A DNA stretch of 64,000 nt. Source: Rhodococcus jostii NBRC 16295 (GTDB lineage: Bacteria > Actinomycetota > Actinomycetes > Mycobacteriales > Mycobacteriaceae). The first letter of the stretch is position 1. Every line of letters starts with the position of its first letter. Below the pieces are notes generated by a model. That model saw only the letters and a list, made by a program, of their open reading frames with translations, ran no database searches and was not told the origin of the DNA. The stretch is from positions 62,001 to 126,000 of the forward strand of contig NZ_BCWY01000013.1 in assembly GCF_001894825.1 (NCBI RefSeq), read 5' to 3'. A program made the translations under genes and the position numbers. Shown in pieces: positions 1 through 8,672 of this stretch.

Positions 1-1
1 G

Positions 2-1111
2 TTGGCGGCCGTGAAACCCCGCTCCGAACCGCTCGCCACCGCGATGGCACGCGAATTGTCCCGGCTCGGTGCCTGCCGCATCGATCCCAAGGACTTCGAT
101 GCGACCGCCCTCCCCGACCACCTGCGGATGACGTTCGCCGCCGTGGACGAGAAGGGCGCCGTCCTCGGCCGGGACAAGGACCTCGCGGCGCTGCGGAAGT
201 CGCTGGCTCCCCGCGTTCAGGTGGAAGTGGCGAAGGCGGCCTCGAATTCGGAACGGCCGCCCGCACTCACCTGGACTCCCGCCACCCTCGGCTCACTCGA
301 GGCCACCGTGACGCGCGAACTCGGCGGCCAGAAGGTCACCGGGTATCCCGCCCTCGTTCCGGAGGGCGACGGCGTCGCCGTCCGCGTCCTCAGCACCGCG
401 GCAGCGCAACGTGCCGCGATGCGAGCCGGAACCCGCCGGCTGCTCCTCGCCGCCGTTCCCACACAAGCCAAGACAGTGACGTCCGGTCTGAGCAACGCAC
501 AACGATTGGCACTCGGGCAGAATCCCGACGGCAGCCTCGACGCCCTGATCGACGACTGTCGCAACGCCGCCGCCAACCAGTTGATCGCCGCGCACGGCAC
601 CCCGGTGCGCACACCGCAGGAATTCGATGCCCTCGTGGCGACGGCGCGTGCCGAGATGGCCCGCAACGTGGCGGTCCTCCTGCGACTGGTGTCGCCGGTG
701 CTGGAAGCAGACCACCGGCTCGCAGTCGTCCTCGAACGCGCCACCGGCGAGGCCGCCGACGACGTGCGAGAACAACGCCAGTCGCTCCTGTTCCCCCGAT
801 TCGTCGCCGACGTCGGAGTCACCCGGCTCCGCGAACTGCCCCGCTACCTCGCCGCCGCCGTCGCCCGTCTCGAAGCGCTTCCCGGGAGCGCACCCCGCGA
901 CCAGAAGGGGATGGACGTCCTCGACCGCGTCTACGCCGGCTACGAACGGATGCTCGCGGCACTACCGGAAGAACGACACCACTCCCCCGAAGTCGACGCC
1001 GTTCACTGGATGATCGAAGAACTCCGGGTCAGCCTGTTCGCGCAGACACTGGGCACACCCGTCCCCGTCTCGGAGAAGCGTGTTCTGACGGCGATGCAGA
1101 AGGTGCGCTGA
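2..1111 (+). CDS. hrpA: ATP-dependent RNA helicase HrpA, C-terminal part (cut by left edge)
   Basis: The frame is already open at the left edge, so only the last 369 codons are visible and the true start lies outside. The segment around residues 28-65 (DFD...LP.HLRMTF...DE.G..LG.DKDL) and what follows match the long C-terminal DUF3418 region of HrpA-type DEAH helicases, which unwind RNA. The helicase motor motifs (Walker A, DEAH) would lie upstream and cannot be checked. The gene ends TGA at 1109-1111, nine bases before the convergent nrdR stop, with no obvious terminator hairpin between them. Confidence 0.8.
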   Translation: MAAVKPRSEPLATAMARELSRLGACRIDPKDFDATALPDHLRMTFAAVDEKGAVLGRDKDLAALRKSLAPRVQVEVAKAASNSERPPALTWTPATLGSLEATVTRELGGQKVTGYPALVPEGDGVAVRVLSTAAAQRAAMRAGTRRLLLAAVPTQAKTVTSGLSNAQRLALGQNPDGSLDALIDDCRNAAANQLIAAHGTPVRTPQEFDALVATARAEMARNVAVLLRLVSPVLEADHRLAVVLERATGEAADDVREQRQSLLFPRFVADVGVTRLRELPRYLAAAVARLEALPGSAPRDQKGMDVLDRVYAGYERMLAALPEERHHSPEVDAVHWMIEELRVSLFAQTLGTPVPVSEKRVLTAMQKVR

Positions 1112-1120
1112 CGCGCAGGC

Positions 1121-1585
1121 TCAGGCGTCGTCCCGGGATTCACGGTGTGCGCGGAGCTCTTTGATCTCGCGGGCAAAGTCTTCCGCCGAGCTGAACGACC
1201 GGTACACGGACGCGAAACGCAGGTACGCCACCTCGTCCAGATCACGAAGCGGACCGAGGATGGCGAGGCCGACCTCGTTGCTCGGGATCTCCGCCGACCC
1301 CGATGCCCGGACCGCGTCTTCGACCTGCTGGGCAAGGAGATTCAGCGCGTCGTTGTCGACCTGGCGGCCCTGGCAGGCGCGGCGCACACCCCGCACCACC
1401 TTTTCCCGGCTGAACGGTTCGGTGACACCACTGCGCTTGACCACCGACAGCACCGCGGTCTCCACGGTGGTGAATCGGCGACCACACTCGGGGCACGAAC
1501 GGCGGCGGCGGATGGCCTGTCCTTCGTCGGCTTCTCGCGAATCGACCACACGTGAATCGGGGTGCCGGCAGAACGGGCAGTGCAT
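1121..1585 (-). CDS. nrdR: Transcriptional repressor NrdR
   Basis: A 154-residue protein of normal NrdR length. It begins MHCPFC and carries a four-cysteine zinc ribbon (C3, C6, C31, C34) followed by the ATP-cone domain (from about residue 45). NrdR senses ATP/dATP and represses ribonucleotide reductase genes. The ATG at 1585 is preferred over an upstream in-frame extension because the zinc ribbon starts directly at this Met and an AAGGAA ribosome site precedes it. It lies beside chiZ and lexA as in M. tuberculosis (Rv2718c-Rv2719c-Rv2720), linking nucleotide supply with DNA-damage genes. Confidence 0.95.
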   Translation of the reverse strand: MHCPFCRHPDSRVVDSREADEGQAIRRRRSCPECGRRFTTVETAVLSVVKRSGVTEPFSREKVVRGVRRACQGRQVDNDALNLLAQQVEDAVRASGSAEIPSNEVGLAILGPLRDLDEVAYLRFASVYRSFSSAEDFAREIKELRAHRESRDDA

Positions 1586-1765
1586 GGCGATTCCTTCGTC
1601 GTAGCCGTCGTGGCCGCAACTGTTCGCCTCCCCCGATGGCGAACCGACGAAAACGGATTCACGCAGCGGATGCACGATCTCGACGCGACCACACGAAGTG
1701 GTGGGACTGACAGCATCCGAGACTACTCGTCCGCCCGATGGGACAGTCATGCAGAGCCACCCCCG

Positions 1766-2263
1766 TCACCGGGTCGGGGACGACGGGACGATCAGCGTCT
1801 GCCCCGGGTGCAGCGCCGAATTGGACATGGCGTTCAGCTCCATGATCCGCTCGACGACCTGCGCCGCCGGGAGATCCGGTGCGATACGTCCGGCGAGCAC
1901 TGCCAGGCTCTCCCCCTGCTGTACCTGCACGACCTCCGTGGCTGCCGCGTCGCCCACACCGTCGGTGGTGGCCAGCTGGGCCACCCCGACGAGACCGCAC
2001 AACACACCCGCGGTGATCACGACACTCGCGAGCACCATCCGCCAGCCGACGTCGGTGGCCCCGCGCTCATGATCGGCACGGGAGACACCGACACGGGCGG
2101 ACCGGTACGCGACGGCACCGGACGACGGACGACGCAGGTCGTAGCCCGAACCACGCCGACGCGGCTCGGTTCGGTACGCCCGCGCGCCCCCGGACCGGAC
2201 GGCACCCCGTTCGAGTGCCTGCCGGTTCAGCACTGCCTGCCGATGGAGAACTGCGTTGCTCAT
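1766..2263 (-). CDS. chiZ: LysM cell-wall protein ChiZ/DivS-like, SOS-linked division inhibitor
   Basis: 165 residues: a basic cytoplasmic N-terminus (about 1-75), one transmembrane helix (about 76-100, VLASVVITAGVLCGLVGVAQ), and a C-terminal LysM peptidoglycan-binding domain (VVQVQQGESLAVLAGRI ... LHPGQTLIVPS). The order matches M. tuberculosis Rv2719c (ChiZ) and C. glutamicum DivS, which are SOS-induced and hold back division; the role here is inferred from that. The ATG at 2263 has a strong GGAGGT site five bases upstream, preferred over an open upstream extension. It is divergent from lexA, and the shared intergenic region carries LexA boxes. Confidence 0.85.
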   Translation of the reverse strand: MSNAVLHRQAVLNRQALERGAVRSGGARAYRTEPRRRGSGYDLRRPSSGAVAYRSARVGVSRADHERGATDVGWRMVLASVVITAGVLCGLVGVAQLATTDGVGDAAATEVVQVQQGESLAVLAGRIAPDLPAAQVVERIMELNAMSNSALHPGQTLIVPSSPTR

Positions 2264-2330
2264 CGGTACCTCCGCTGCTCGTGTCCGTTTGTCCAAGCCG
2301 TTTGTCAAAGCCGATGGCGACCCTGCGGCC

Positions 2331-2394
2331 GTCCGATCCGACCTGTGCTCGATCCGACCCTGTGCTCGATCCGACCCTGTGCTCGATCCGATCG
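2331..2394. repeat. 17-bp tandem repeat in the chiZ-lexA promoter region
   Basis: Three head-to-tail copies of a 17-base unit TGTGCTCGATCCGACCC start at 2344, 2361 and 2378 (the last two bases of the third copy differ). A partial fourth copy lies at 2331-2343. The array sits in the chiZ 5' leader, between its start codon and the LexA boxes. Each unit carries the palindromic core CGATC/GATCG in part. No function is known to me. Confidence 0.85.
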
Positions 2395-2417
2395 GGTGTT
2401 CGATCACGCGTTCGAAA

Positions 2418-2429
2418 GAACACATGTTC
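2418..2429. promoter_or_regulatory. LexA box 1 (chiZ-proximal)
   Basis: GAACACATGTTC, a perfect GAAC-N4-GTTC palindrome core of the actinobacterial SOS box. It lies in the divergent chiZ-lexA intergenic region, on the chiZ side. Confidence 0.85.
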
Positions 2430-2478
2430 GATTTCTACCACGACACTCCGACAAAGTCTCTACTTCTCGCGACACGTG

Positions 2479-2494
2479 TCGAACAGATGTTTGA
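2479..2494. promoter_or_regulatory. LexA box 2 (lexA-proximal)
   Basis: TCGAACAGATGTTTGA, a near-consensus mycobacterial-type SOS box with one arm changed (GTTT for GTTC). It lies 112 bp upstream of the lexA start, consistent with LexA autoregulation. Confidence 0.8.
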
Positions 2495-2606
2495 AACTCC
2501 GAGGAAAGCGGGATAGATTCGAGTCACGCGGCACAGCAGTCACATGCGACCCATACCGAGTAGATCCACATACGGAAGATCCACAGACAGACGGAGGCAC
2601 CTCGCC

Positions 2607-3338
2607 ATGAAGGACGACAGCTCGACCGACGGTTCGACTCCACGTGTGAGCGGTGGCTCCGCCGCCGGGTTGACCGACCGGCAGCGCCGTGTCCTCGAGG
2701 TGATCCGCACGTCCGTGAACGAGCGCGGCTACCCGCCCAGCATCCGTGAGATCGGCGATGCCGTGGGGCTCACCTCCACGTCCTCCGTCGCCCATCAGTT
2801 GCGCACGCTCGAGCGGAAGGGCTTCCTCCGCCGCGATGCCAACCGTCCGCGCGCCGTCGACGTGCGCGGCCTCGACGAGGTGGCGGCAGGCGCCGCGGCG
2901 AACGCCTCCGGCGCCGTCGGGTTGGCTGCGGTCAAGTCCGGCGCCGACGGCGCACCCCTGCCGGAGCCGACGTTCGTCCCGGTCCTGGGCCGGATTGCCG
3001 CGGGTGGCCCGATCCTCGCCGAGGAAGCCGTCGAGGACGTCTTTCCGCTCCCCCGTGAACTCGTGGGCCAGGGCTCGCTGTTCCTGCTCAAGGTCGTGGG
3101 CGAATCGATGATCGACGCCGCGATCTGCGACGGTGACTGGGTGGTGGTCCGTCAGCAGAACGTGGCGGAGAACGGAGACATCGTGGCGGCGATGATCGAC
3201 GGCGAAGCCACCGTGAAGACGTTCAAGCGCACCGACAACGAGGTGTGGCTGATGCCGCACAACCCCCTGTTCGATCCGATCCCCGGCAACGACGCAGTCA
3301 TCCTGGGCAAGGTCGTCACGGTCATGCGCAAGATCTAG
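2607..3338 (+). CDS. lexA: SOS repressor LexA
   Basis: 243 residues. An N-terminal winged-helix DNA-binding domain ([11 protein letters not shown] ... [13 protein letters not shown]) is followed by the S24 peptidase-like self-cleavage domain. The scissile Ala132-Gly133 bond and the catalytic Ser167 (GESM) and Lys204 (ATVKTF) are all present, so autoproteolysis should work. The linker (about 90-120) is long and alanine/glycine rich, as usual in Actinobacteria. The ATG at 2607 has GGAGG ten bases upstream, preferred over the upstream in-frame ATG at 2544. It represses itself, chiZ and recA, judging from the boxes. Confidence 0.97.
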   Translation: MKDDSSTDGSTPRVSGGSAAGLTDRQRRVLEVIRTSVNERGYPPSIREIGDAVGLTSTSSVAHQLRTLERKGFLRRDANRPRAVDVRGLDEVAAGAAANASGAVGLAAVKSGADGAPLPEPTFVPVLGRIAAGGPILAEEAVEDVFPLPRELVGQGSLFLLKVVGESMIDAAICDGDWVVVRQQNVAENGDIVAAMIDGEATVKTFKRTDNEVWLMPHNPLFDPIPGNDAVILGKVVTVMRKI

Positions 3339-3350
3339 CTTCCGCCGGCA

Positions 3351-3396
3351 GATACGAGTAGGGCCCACGGCAATTGCCGTGGGCCCTACTCGTATC
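3351..3396. terminator. Perfect 46-bp palindrome, bidirectional terminator-like
   Basis: Two 23-base arms, uninterrupted by any loop (centre between 3373 and 3374; arm GATACGAGTAGGGCCCACGG+CAA). It lies 12 bases after the lexA stop and 27 bases before the convergent acyl-CoA dehydrogenase stop, so it can fold in both transcripts. It has no clear poly-T tract, as is common in high-GC actinobacteria. Confidence 0.8.
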
Positions 3397-3423
3397 CACC
3401 CCGGATACGCGGGTCGTGCCTCG

Positions 3424-4566
3424 TCAGAGATCGAGGCCGCGACCGATGATTTCCTTCATGATCTCGGTGGTTCCGCCGTAGATGGTCTGGACACGAGAAT
3501 CCATGTACGCCTTGGCGATCGGGTACTCCTTCATGTACCCGTAGCCGCCGTGCAGTTGCAGGCACCGGTCGATCAGCCGGACCTGCGCCTCGGTGGTCCA
3601 CCACTTGGCCATGGCCGCTTCCTGCACCGTCAACTTTTCGTCGTTGAGCATCTCGATGAACCTGTCGACGAGGACGCGGACCGCCGTTGTCTCGGTGGCG
3701 AGTTCGGCGAGCACGAAGCGCGTGTTCTGGAAGCTGCCGATCGACTTGCCGAACGCTTTCCGGTCGCGGCAGTACTGGATCGTCATGTCCAGCGCCGACT
3801 CCATTGCGGCGGCGGCCACCACGGCGATCGACAGCCGCTCCTGGGGAAGGTTCTTCATCAGGTAGAGGAAGCCCATTCCCTCCTCGCCGAGGAGGTTCGC
3901 GGCGGGCACGCGGACGTCGGTGAAGCTGAGTTCGGCGGTGTCCTGCGCCTTCATCCCGATCTTGTCGAGGTTGCGGCCTCGCTCGAAGCCCGGCATGTCC
4001 CGTTCGACGACCAGCAGGCTGAACCCCTGCGCTCCCTTGTCGGGATCGGTACACGCCACCACGATCACGAGGTCGGCGTTGATGCCGTTGGTGATGAAGG
4101 TCTTGGAACCGTTGAGGACCCAGTCGTCGCCGTCGCGCACGGCGCGCGTCTTGATGCCCTGCAGGTCGCTGCCGGTCCCCGGTTCGGTCATCGCGATGGC
4201 GGTGATCAGCTCACCCGACGCGAAACCGGGCAGCCAGCGCTGCTTCTGCTCCTCGTTGCTCAACTCGAGCAGGTAGGGCGCGACGACGTCGTTGTGCAGG
4301 GTGAAGCCGATTCCGCTGTACCCACCGCGGGTGGTCTCCTCGGTGATGATCGCGTTGTAGCGGAAGTCGCGCACGCCGCCGCCGCCGAACTCCTCCGGCA
4401 CCGCCATACCGAGGAAACCCTGCTTGCCGGCTTCGACCCACAGGCTGCGGTCGACGATGTTCTGCTCTTCCCACTTGGCGTGGTTCGGCTCGGCGTGCTG
4501 TGCGAGAAACTTGCGGTACGACTCCCGGAACAGTTCGTGCTCCGGTTCGAACAGGGTGCGCTCCAC
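3424..4566 (-). CDS. Long-chain-type acyl-CoA dehydrogenase
   Basis: 380 residues, the full length of the flavin acyl-CoA dehydrogenase family. Signatures: AMTEPGTGSDL (about 125-135, FAD/substrate), LPQERLSIA (about 240-248) and the C-terminal YGGTTEIMKEIIGR. The usual catalytic Glu of the medium-chain C-terminal motif is Gly here (YGGT). A Glu lies instead at E243 in LPQER, the arrangement of long-chain and isovaleryl-type enzymes, so the enzyme is expected to be active. It catalyses the first alpha-beta oxidation step, using an electron-transfer flavoprotein. It is monocistronic, with the lexA palindrome behind it. Exact substrate unknown. Confidence 0.9.
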   Translation of the reverse strand: MERTLFEPEHELFRESYRKFLAQHAEPNHAKWEEQNIVDRSLWVEAGKQGFLGMAVPEEFGGGGVRDFRYNAIITEETTRGGYSGIGFTLHNDVVAPYLLELSNEEQKQRWLPGFASGELITAIAMTEPGTGSDLQGIKTRAVRDGDDWVLNGSKTFITNGINADLVIVVACTDPDKGAQGFSLLVVERDMPGFERGRNLDKIGMKAQDTAELSFTDVRVPAANLLGEEGMGFLYLMKNLPQERLSIAVVAAAAMESALDMTIQYCRDRKAFGKSIGSFQNTRFVLAELATETTAVRVLVDRFIEMLNDEKLTVQEAAMAKWWTTEAQVRLIDRCLQLHGGYGYMKEYPIAKAYMDSRVQTIYGGTTEIMKEIIGRGLDL

Positions 4567-4680
4567 GCCAGACTCCTCGTATCAACTTCTCTGGGTACGT
4601 CTCGTTCGACGGTAGAGGCGAGGAACTACGGGGTGAATGACCCAGGTGATCGGGATTCGTGACCCATCCGGTCACCGGTG

Positions 4681-5997
4681 TCAGGGCTTGCGGAACCGCG
4701 CGAGCGAACGCATCACCGGGTAGGCGACGAGGATGCCCACCGAACCCCACGCAATGCCACCGAGTTCCACCGATCCGATCGTCAGCGTGAGGTCGCCGAT
4801 GCCGGCGACGAGCGCGGCGGCGACCACGGTGAGGTTCACCGGGTCGGTGAAGTCCACCTTGGCGTCCATCCAGATGCGCACGCCGAGGACGCCGATCAGT
4901 CCGTACAGCACCAGGGTCGCTCCGCCGATGACGCCGTTCGGCACGGTGAACACGAGGGCGCCGAACTTCGGTGAGAACGCGAGAACTACGGCGGTGGCGG
5001 CCGCCACCCAGTAGGCGGCGGTGGAGTAGACGCGCGTCGCGGCCATCACTCCGATGTTCTCCGCGTACGTGGTGGTCCCGGAGCCGCCGCCGAACCCGGC
5101 CAGGGTGGTGGCCAGCCCGTCGGCGACGAGGGCATCACCGGCGACGTCGTCGAGGGAACGCCCCGTCATGGCCGACACCGCCTTGACGTGACCGACGTTC
5201 TCGGCGATCAGGACGACGACCACCGGCAGGGTCAGCGCGATCACGGACCACTCGAACGTCGGTCCCCTCAGCTCGGGCACACCGAACCAGGCCGCGTCCC
5301 GCAGCGCCGTCACCCGCTCGTCGGCGAGCCCGCCGGTGACGGCGGCGAACACCCAGCCGACGACCACACCGACCAGGATGCCGAGGCGCCCCAGCAACCC
5401 CGGACCGAGGACCGTCACGAGCAGGATCGCCAGCAGCGTCACCCCGGCGATCAACGGCTGCGATTCGAACGAATCCACCGCGGTGGGTGCGAGATTGAGT
5501 CCGATCAGGGCCACCACGGCACCGGTGACGACGGGCGGCATGACCGCGTCGATGACCCGCGAGCCGGCGAGCTTCACCGCGATACCCACCAGGAGCAGGA
5601 GCAGACCCGCGGCGGCCACGCCGCCGAGTTGCGCGGCGGCACCGGAACTCTGCGACGCCGTCAGCGGCGCGATGAACGCGAACGACGAACCGAGGTAGCT
5701 GGGAATGCGGCCCCGCGTGATCAGCAGGAACAGCGCCGTCCCGATTCCGGAGAACAGCAGCGTCGTCGTGACTGGGAACCCGGTGATGGTCGGCACCAGG
5801 AGGGTGGCGCCGAACATCGCGATGACGTGCTGCATCCCGATTCCGACGGTCCGCGGCCAGGTGAGACGCTCCCCGGGAGCGACCACCTCGCCCTCGCCGA
5901 TCCGCCGGCCGTCACCGTGCAGCGTCCACCCGAAGGCCTTCGTCGGAGCGGACGGGCCGGCGGAGCCGCCGGGGGCGTCGGTTTCTTCTTTCGTCAC
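4681..5997 (-). CDS. Uracil permease of the NCS2 family
   Basis: 438 residues from the GTG at 5997, with about 12-14 hydrophobic helices. The NCS2 signature (TTTYAENIGVMAATRVYS, about 305-320) is of the UraA/PyrP type rather than the xanthine type, indicating proton-coupled uracil uptake at the membrane. The start is placed at GTG 5997 because longer in-frame extensions run into ptsI. The ribosome site is weak. It follows ptsI on the same strand by 40 bp but is functionally separate; no PyrR attenuator is visible. Confidence 0.85.
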   Translation of the reverse strand: MTKEETDAPGGSAGPSAPTKAFGWTLHGDGRRIGEGEVVAPGERLTWPRTVGIGMQHVIAMFGATLLVPTITGFPVTTTLLFSGIGTALFLLITRGRIPSYLGSSFAFIAPLTASQSSGAAAQLGGVAAAGLLLLLVGIAVKLAGSRVIDAVMPPVVTGAVVALIGLNLAPTAVDSFESQPLIAGVTLLAILLVTVLGPGLLGRLGILVGVVVGWVFAAVTGGLADERVTALRDAAWFGVPELRGPTFEWSVIALTLPVVVVLIAENVGHVKAVSAMTGRSLDDVAGDALVADGLATTLAGFGGGSGTTTYAENIGVMAATRVYSTAAYWVAAATAVVLAFSPKFGALVFTVPNGVIGGATLVLYGLIGVLGVRIWMDAKVDFTDPVNLTVVAAALVAGIGDLTLTIGSVELGGIAWGSVGILVAYPVMRSLARFRKP

Positions 5998-6037
5998 AGT
6001 TGGCCAATAGTAGGGACCATCCGGGAGTTTCGCGGGA

Positions 6038-7708
6038 CTACGCGCCCAGCACGCGGACCGCTGCGGCCCGCGCCTCCGCGGGATCGCTCGTGGCGAGCAC
6101 GTCCTCGGCGGCACGACGGCAGTCGTCCAGCGACACCGATCCGACCTTCGCGCCCACACCCGACACCGCGGCGCCGGCACAGGACAGCGACGTGACGCCG
6201 AGCCCGATCAGCACGCAGGCGAGTAGCGGGTCGGCCGCCGCCTCACCACACACACCGACCGGCTTGCCCGCCGCGATGCCCGCCTCGGCCGTGCGAGCGA
6301 CGAGCGCGAGGACGGCCGGCTGCCAGGGGTCGGTGAGCGACGCCAGGTCGGAGGACATCCGATCGGCGGCCATCGTGTACTGCGCCAGATCGTTGGTGCC
6401 GATCGACAGGAAGTCGACGTGGCGCAGCAACCGGTCGGCCAGCAGGGCGGCGGCGGGAACCTCGACCATCACACCGGGGACGAGGCCGCGGGCGCGGACC
6501 TCGGCGCCGAACGATTCCGCCTCGGCGGGAGTCGAGATCATCGGTGCCATCACCCACGGCTGCGACTGCGTCTGCTTCGCGGCGGCCGCGATGGCGTCGA
6601 GTTGCCGGCTGAGGATGCCCGGGTTTTCTTCGGCGATCCGGATTCCGCGGACCCCGAGCGCCGGATTGGCCTCCTCGGCGTGGTTGGCGAAGCGCAGCGG
6701 CTTGTCCGATCCCGCGTCGAGGGTTCGGATCACCACCTTCTTTCCGGCGAATGCGTCCAGCACCTCACCGTAGATTTCGGCCTGCTCGTCGACGCCGGGT
6801 TCGGAATCGCGGTCCAGGAAGCACAGCTCGGTGCGGAACAGTCCCACGCCTTCGGCGGCCGTCGCGCTCGCCGACCGCGCGCCGGCCCCGTCCTGCACGT
6901 TGGCCAGGATCGACACGGAGTGCCCGTCGCTGGTGCGGCCCGGTCCTTCCCACGACTGGATGCGGAGTCGTTCCGCGCGGCCGTGTTCCACGGCGGCGCG
7001 GGCCTCGACGGGGTCGGGCTCCAGCACCAGTTCGCCTGCGGCGCCGTCGAGGAGAACGGGGGTGCCCGCGGCCACCGACTCGAGATCGCGCACCGCGACG
7101 ACGCACGGGATTCCCAGTTGCCGCGAAATGATCGCGGTGTGGCTCGTCGGGCCGCCGAGGACGGTGACGAGGCCTACGATCAGTTCGGGATCGAGACCGG
7201 CGGTGTCGGCAGGAGCGAGGTCCTGCGCGCAGAGGATCGACGGGGTCGTCGGGACGGGGATGCCGGGTTCGGGCAGACCCATGAGCTCCGACACGACCCG
7301 GTCGCGGATGTCGCGCAGGTCGGTGACTCGTTCCGCCATCAGCCCACCCATCTTGGTGAACAGGGTGGCGAACTGTTCGGTGGCGCCGGCGGCCGCTTCG
7401 TCGGCCGGGGCTCCCCCGGCGATCAGCTTCTGCGCCGCACCGAGCCAGCCGCGGTCGGCGGCCATCGCCGCGTTCGCCTGCAGGACCTCTGCCGCGGCGC
7501 CGGAGACGGTGGACGCGCGGTCGCGAAGCCGCTGCGAGACCACGGCGGTGGCTTCCTCGAAGCGGACCTTCTCGGCGTCGCGCGATGCTTCGTCGATCCG
7601 GGCCGACCCGGGCGCGACCTCGGGCCGCGGAGCCGGCCAGATCACCGGTGCATACGCAATGCCCGGTACCACCGGCGTACCTCGCACGATTTCACGGTCT
7701 TCGGTCAT
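6038..7708 (-). CDS. ptsI: Phosphoenolpyruvate-protein phosphotransferase, PTS enzyme I
   Basis: 556 residues. The phospho-histidine domain carries LGGPTSHTAIISR with active-site H190. A TIM-barrel PEP-binding domain follows, with FRTELCFLDRD, a Mg-binding MVEVPAAALLAD and the C-terminal VCGEAAADPLL. It takes phosphate from PEP to HPr, and from there to FruABC. The ATG at 7708 has GGAGG seven bases upstream. It is divergent from fruR-fruK-fruA-ptsH, so this locus encodes every component needed for a fructose PTS. Some GAF-region features of longer EI paralogues are absent. Confidence 0.95.
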   Translation of the reverse strand: MTEDREIVRGTPVVPGIAYAPVIWPAPRPEVAPGSARIDEASRDAEKVRFEEATAVVSQRLRDRASTVSGAAAEVLQANAAMAADRGWLGAAQKLIAGGAPADEAAAGATEQFATLFTKMGGLMAERVTDLRDIRDRVVSELMGLPEPGIPVPTTPSILCAQDLAPADTAGLDPELIVGLVTVLGGPTSHTAIISRQLGIPCVVAVRDLESVAAGTPVLLDGAAGELVLEPDPVEARAAVEHGRAERLRIQSWEGPGRTSDGHSVSILANVQDGAGARSASATAAEGVGLFRTELCFLDRDSEPGVDEQAEIYGEVLDAFAGKKVVIRTLDAGSDKPLRFANHAEEANPALGVRGIRIAEENPGILSRQLDAIAAAAKQTQSQPWVMAPMISTPAEAESFGAEVRARGLVPGVMVEVPAAALLADRLLRHVDFLSIGTNDLAQYTMAADRMSSDLASLTDPWQPAVLALVARTAEAGIAAGKPVGVCGEAAADPLLACVLIGLGVTSLSCAGAAVSGVGAKVGSVSLDDCRRAAEDVLATSDPAEARAAAVRVLGA

Positions 7709-7788
7709 CAGGTCCTCCTGGCCGGATCGTTCTGTCTTCACTCAGTCGGAAATGCACTCGACTATGTGACGGAGATTACTCTCAACTC

Positions 7789-7818
7789 TTGACATGTCAA
7801 CACACTCGGGCGTAAAAC
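7789..7818 (+). promoter_or_regulatory. Candidate fruR-operon promoter with overlapping palindrome
   Basis: TTGACATGTCAA (7789-7800) is a perfect 12-bp palindrome that also contains a consensus -35 TTGACA. A weak -10, TAAAAC, follows at 7813-7818 with an 18-base spacer. Its position between divergent ptsI and fruR makes it a candidate FruR operator. The binding assignment is inference. Confidence 0.5.
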
Positions 7819-7904
7819 AACATGACACAACATTTCGTGTGATGCAGACCATAACGGATCACGTCACCGAACACTTCATCGACGAGAACAGGAACGGGGA
7901 CACG

Positions 7905-8672
7905 GTGTATCCGGAAGAACGCCAGCAAGCGGTCACCACGCTGATCTCGCAGCGGGGGCGCATGTCGGTCGCAGACCTGTCCGACACCTTCGGAGTCACC
8001 ACCGAGACCGTGCGCCGCGACCTCGCTCTCCTCGAACGTCTCGGCCACGTCCGCCGAGTGCACGGCGGCGCGGTGCCGGCCGGTTCCCTCACCGTCACCG
8101 AGCCCGGCATGACGGAGCGCGACCACACCCGCGCCGAACAGAAGGACCGGATCGCGAAGCGCGCCGCCGCCTACCTTCCGCCGTCCGGCGGCAGCGTGTT
8201 GTTCGACGCGGGAACCACCACGGGGCGCATCATCCCCGAACTCCCGTCCGACCTGGATCTCACCGTGATCACCAACTCCGTTCCGATCGCGGCACGGCTC
8301 GCGGGGCTCAACTCGGTGACGCTCCACATGCTGGGCGGCCGGGTGCGCGGTATCACGCAGGCCGCCGTCGGCGAGGAGGCGTTGCGCATCCTCGACGTCC
8401 TCCGCGTCGACGTCGCGTTCATCGGTACCAATGCGCTCAGCGTCGGCCACGGCCTGTCCACGCCGGACACCGAGGAGGCCGCCGTGAAGCGCGCGATGGT
8501 GCGCTGCGCCAACCACGTCGTCGTGGTCGCCGACTCGTCGAAGGTGGGCCGCGAGCACCTCGTGAGCTTCGCACCCATCCACAGCGTCGACATCCTCGTC
8601 ACCGACGCCGACATCAGTTCCGCAGACCGAGCCCATTTCCACGACCAGGGAATCGAGGTGGTGATCGCATGA
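7905..8672 (+). CDS. fruR: DeoR-family regulator of the fructose PTS, FruR
   Basis: 255 residues from GTG 7905 (VYPEERQQ). An N-terminal DeoR helix-turn-helix (RMSVADLSDTFGVTTETVRRDLALLERLGHVRRVHGG) precedes the DeoR C-terminal sugar-phosphate sensor (FDAGTTTGRI, TNSVPIA, ADSSKVG). It probably binds fructose-1-phosphate and controls this cluster. Open reading extends upstream to 7794, but DeoR proteins normally begin with this YPEERQ segment, and a GGAACGGGGA purine stretch precedes the GTG. It overlaps fruK by ATGA. Confidence 0.88.
   Translation: MYPEERQQAVTTLISQRGRMSVADLSDTFGVTTETVRRDLALLERLGHVRRVHGGAVPAGSLTVTEPGMTERDHTRAEQKDRIAKRAAAYLPPSGGSVLFDAGTTTGRIIPELPSDLDLTVITNSVPIAARLAGLNSVTLHMLGGRVRGITQAAVGEEALRILDVLRVDVAFIGTNALSVGHGLSTPDTEEAAVKRAMVRCANHVVVVADSSKVGREHLVSFAPIHSVDILVTDADISSADRAHFHDQGIEVVIA

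Noticed and set aside
1586-1750. Extension of nrdR upstream by 55 codons
   Set aside because: The zinc ribbon starts directly at the Met of 1585 and a ribosome site precedes it; no NrdR has such a leader.
1586-1765. NrdR box or cobalamin-type leader before nrdR
   Set aside because: No ACA-rich paired NrdR boxes or conserved riboswitch core could be found by eye in the 180 bases.
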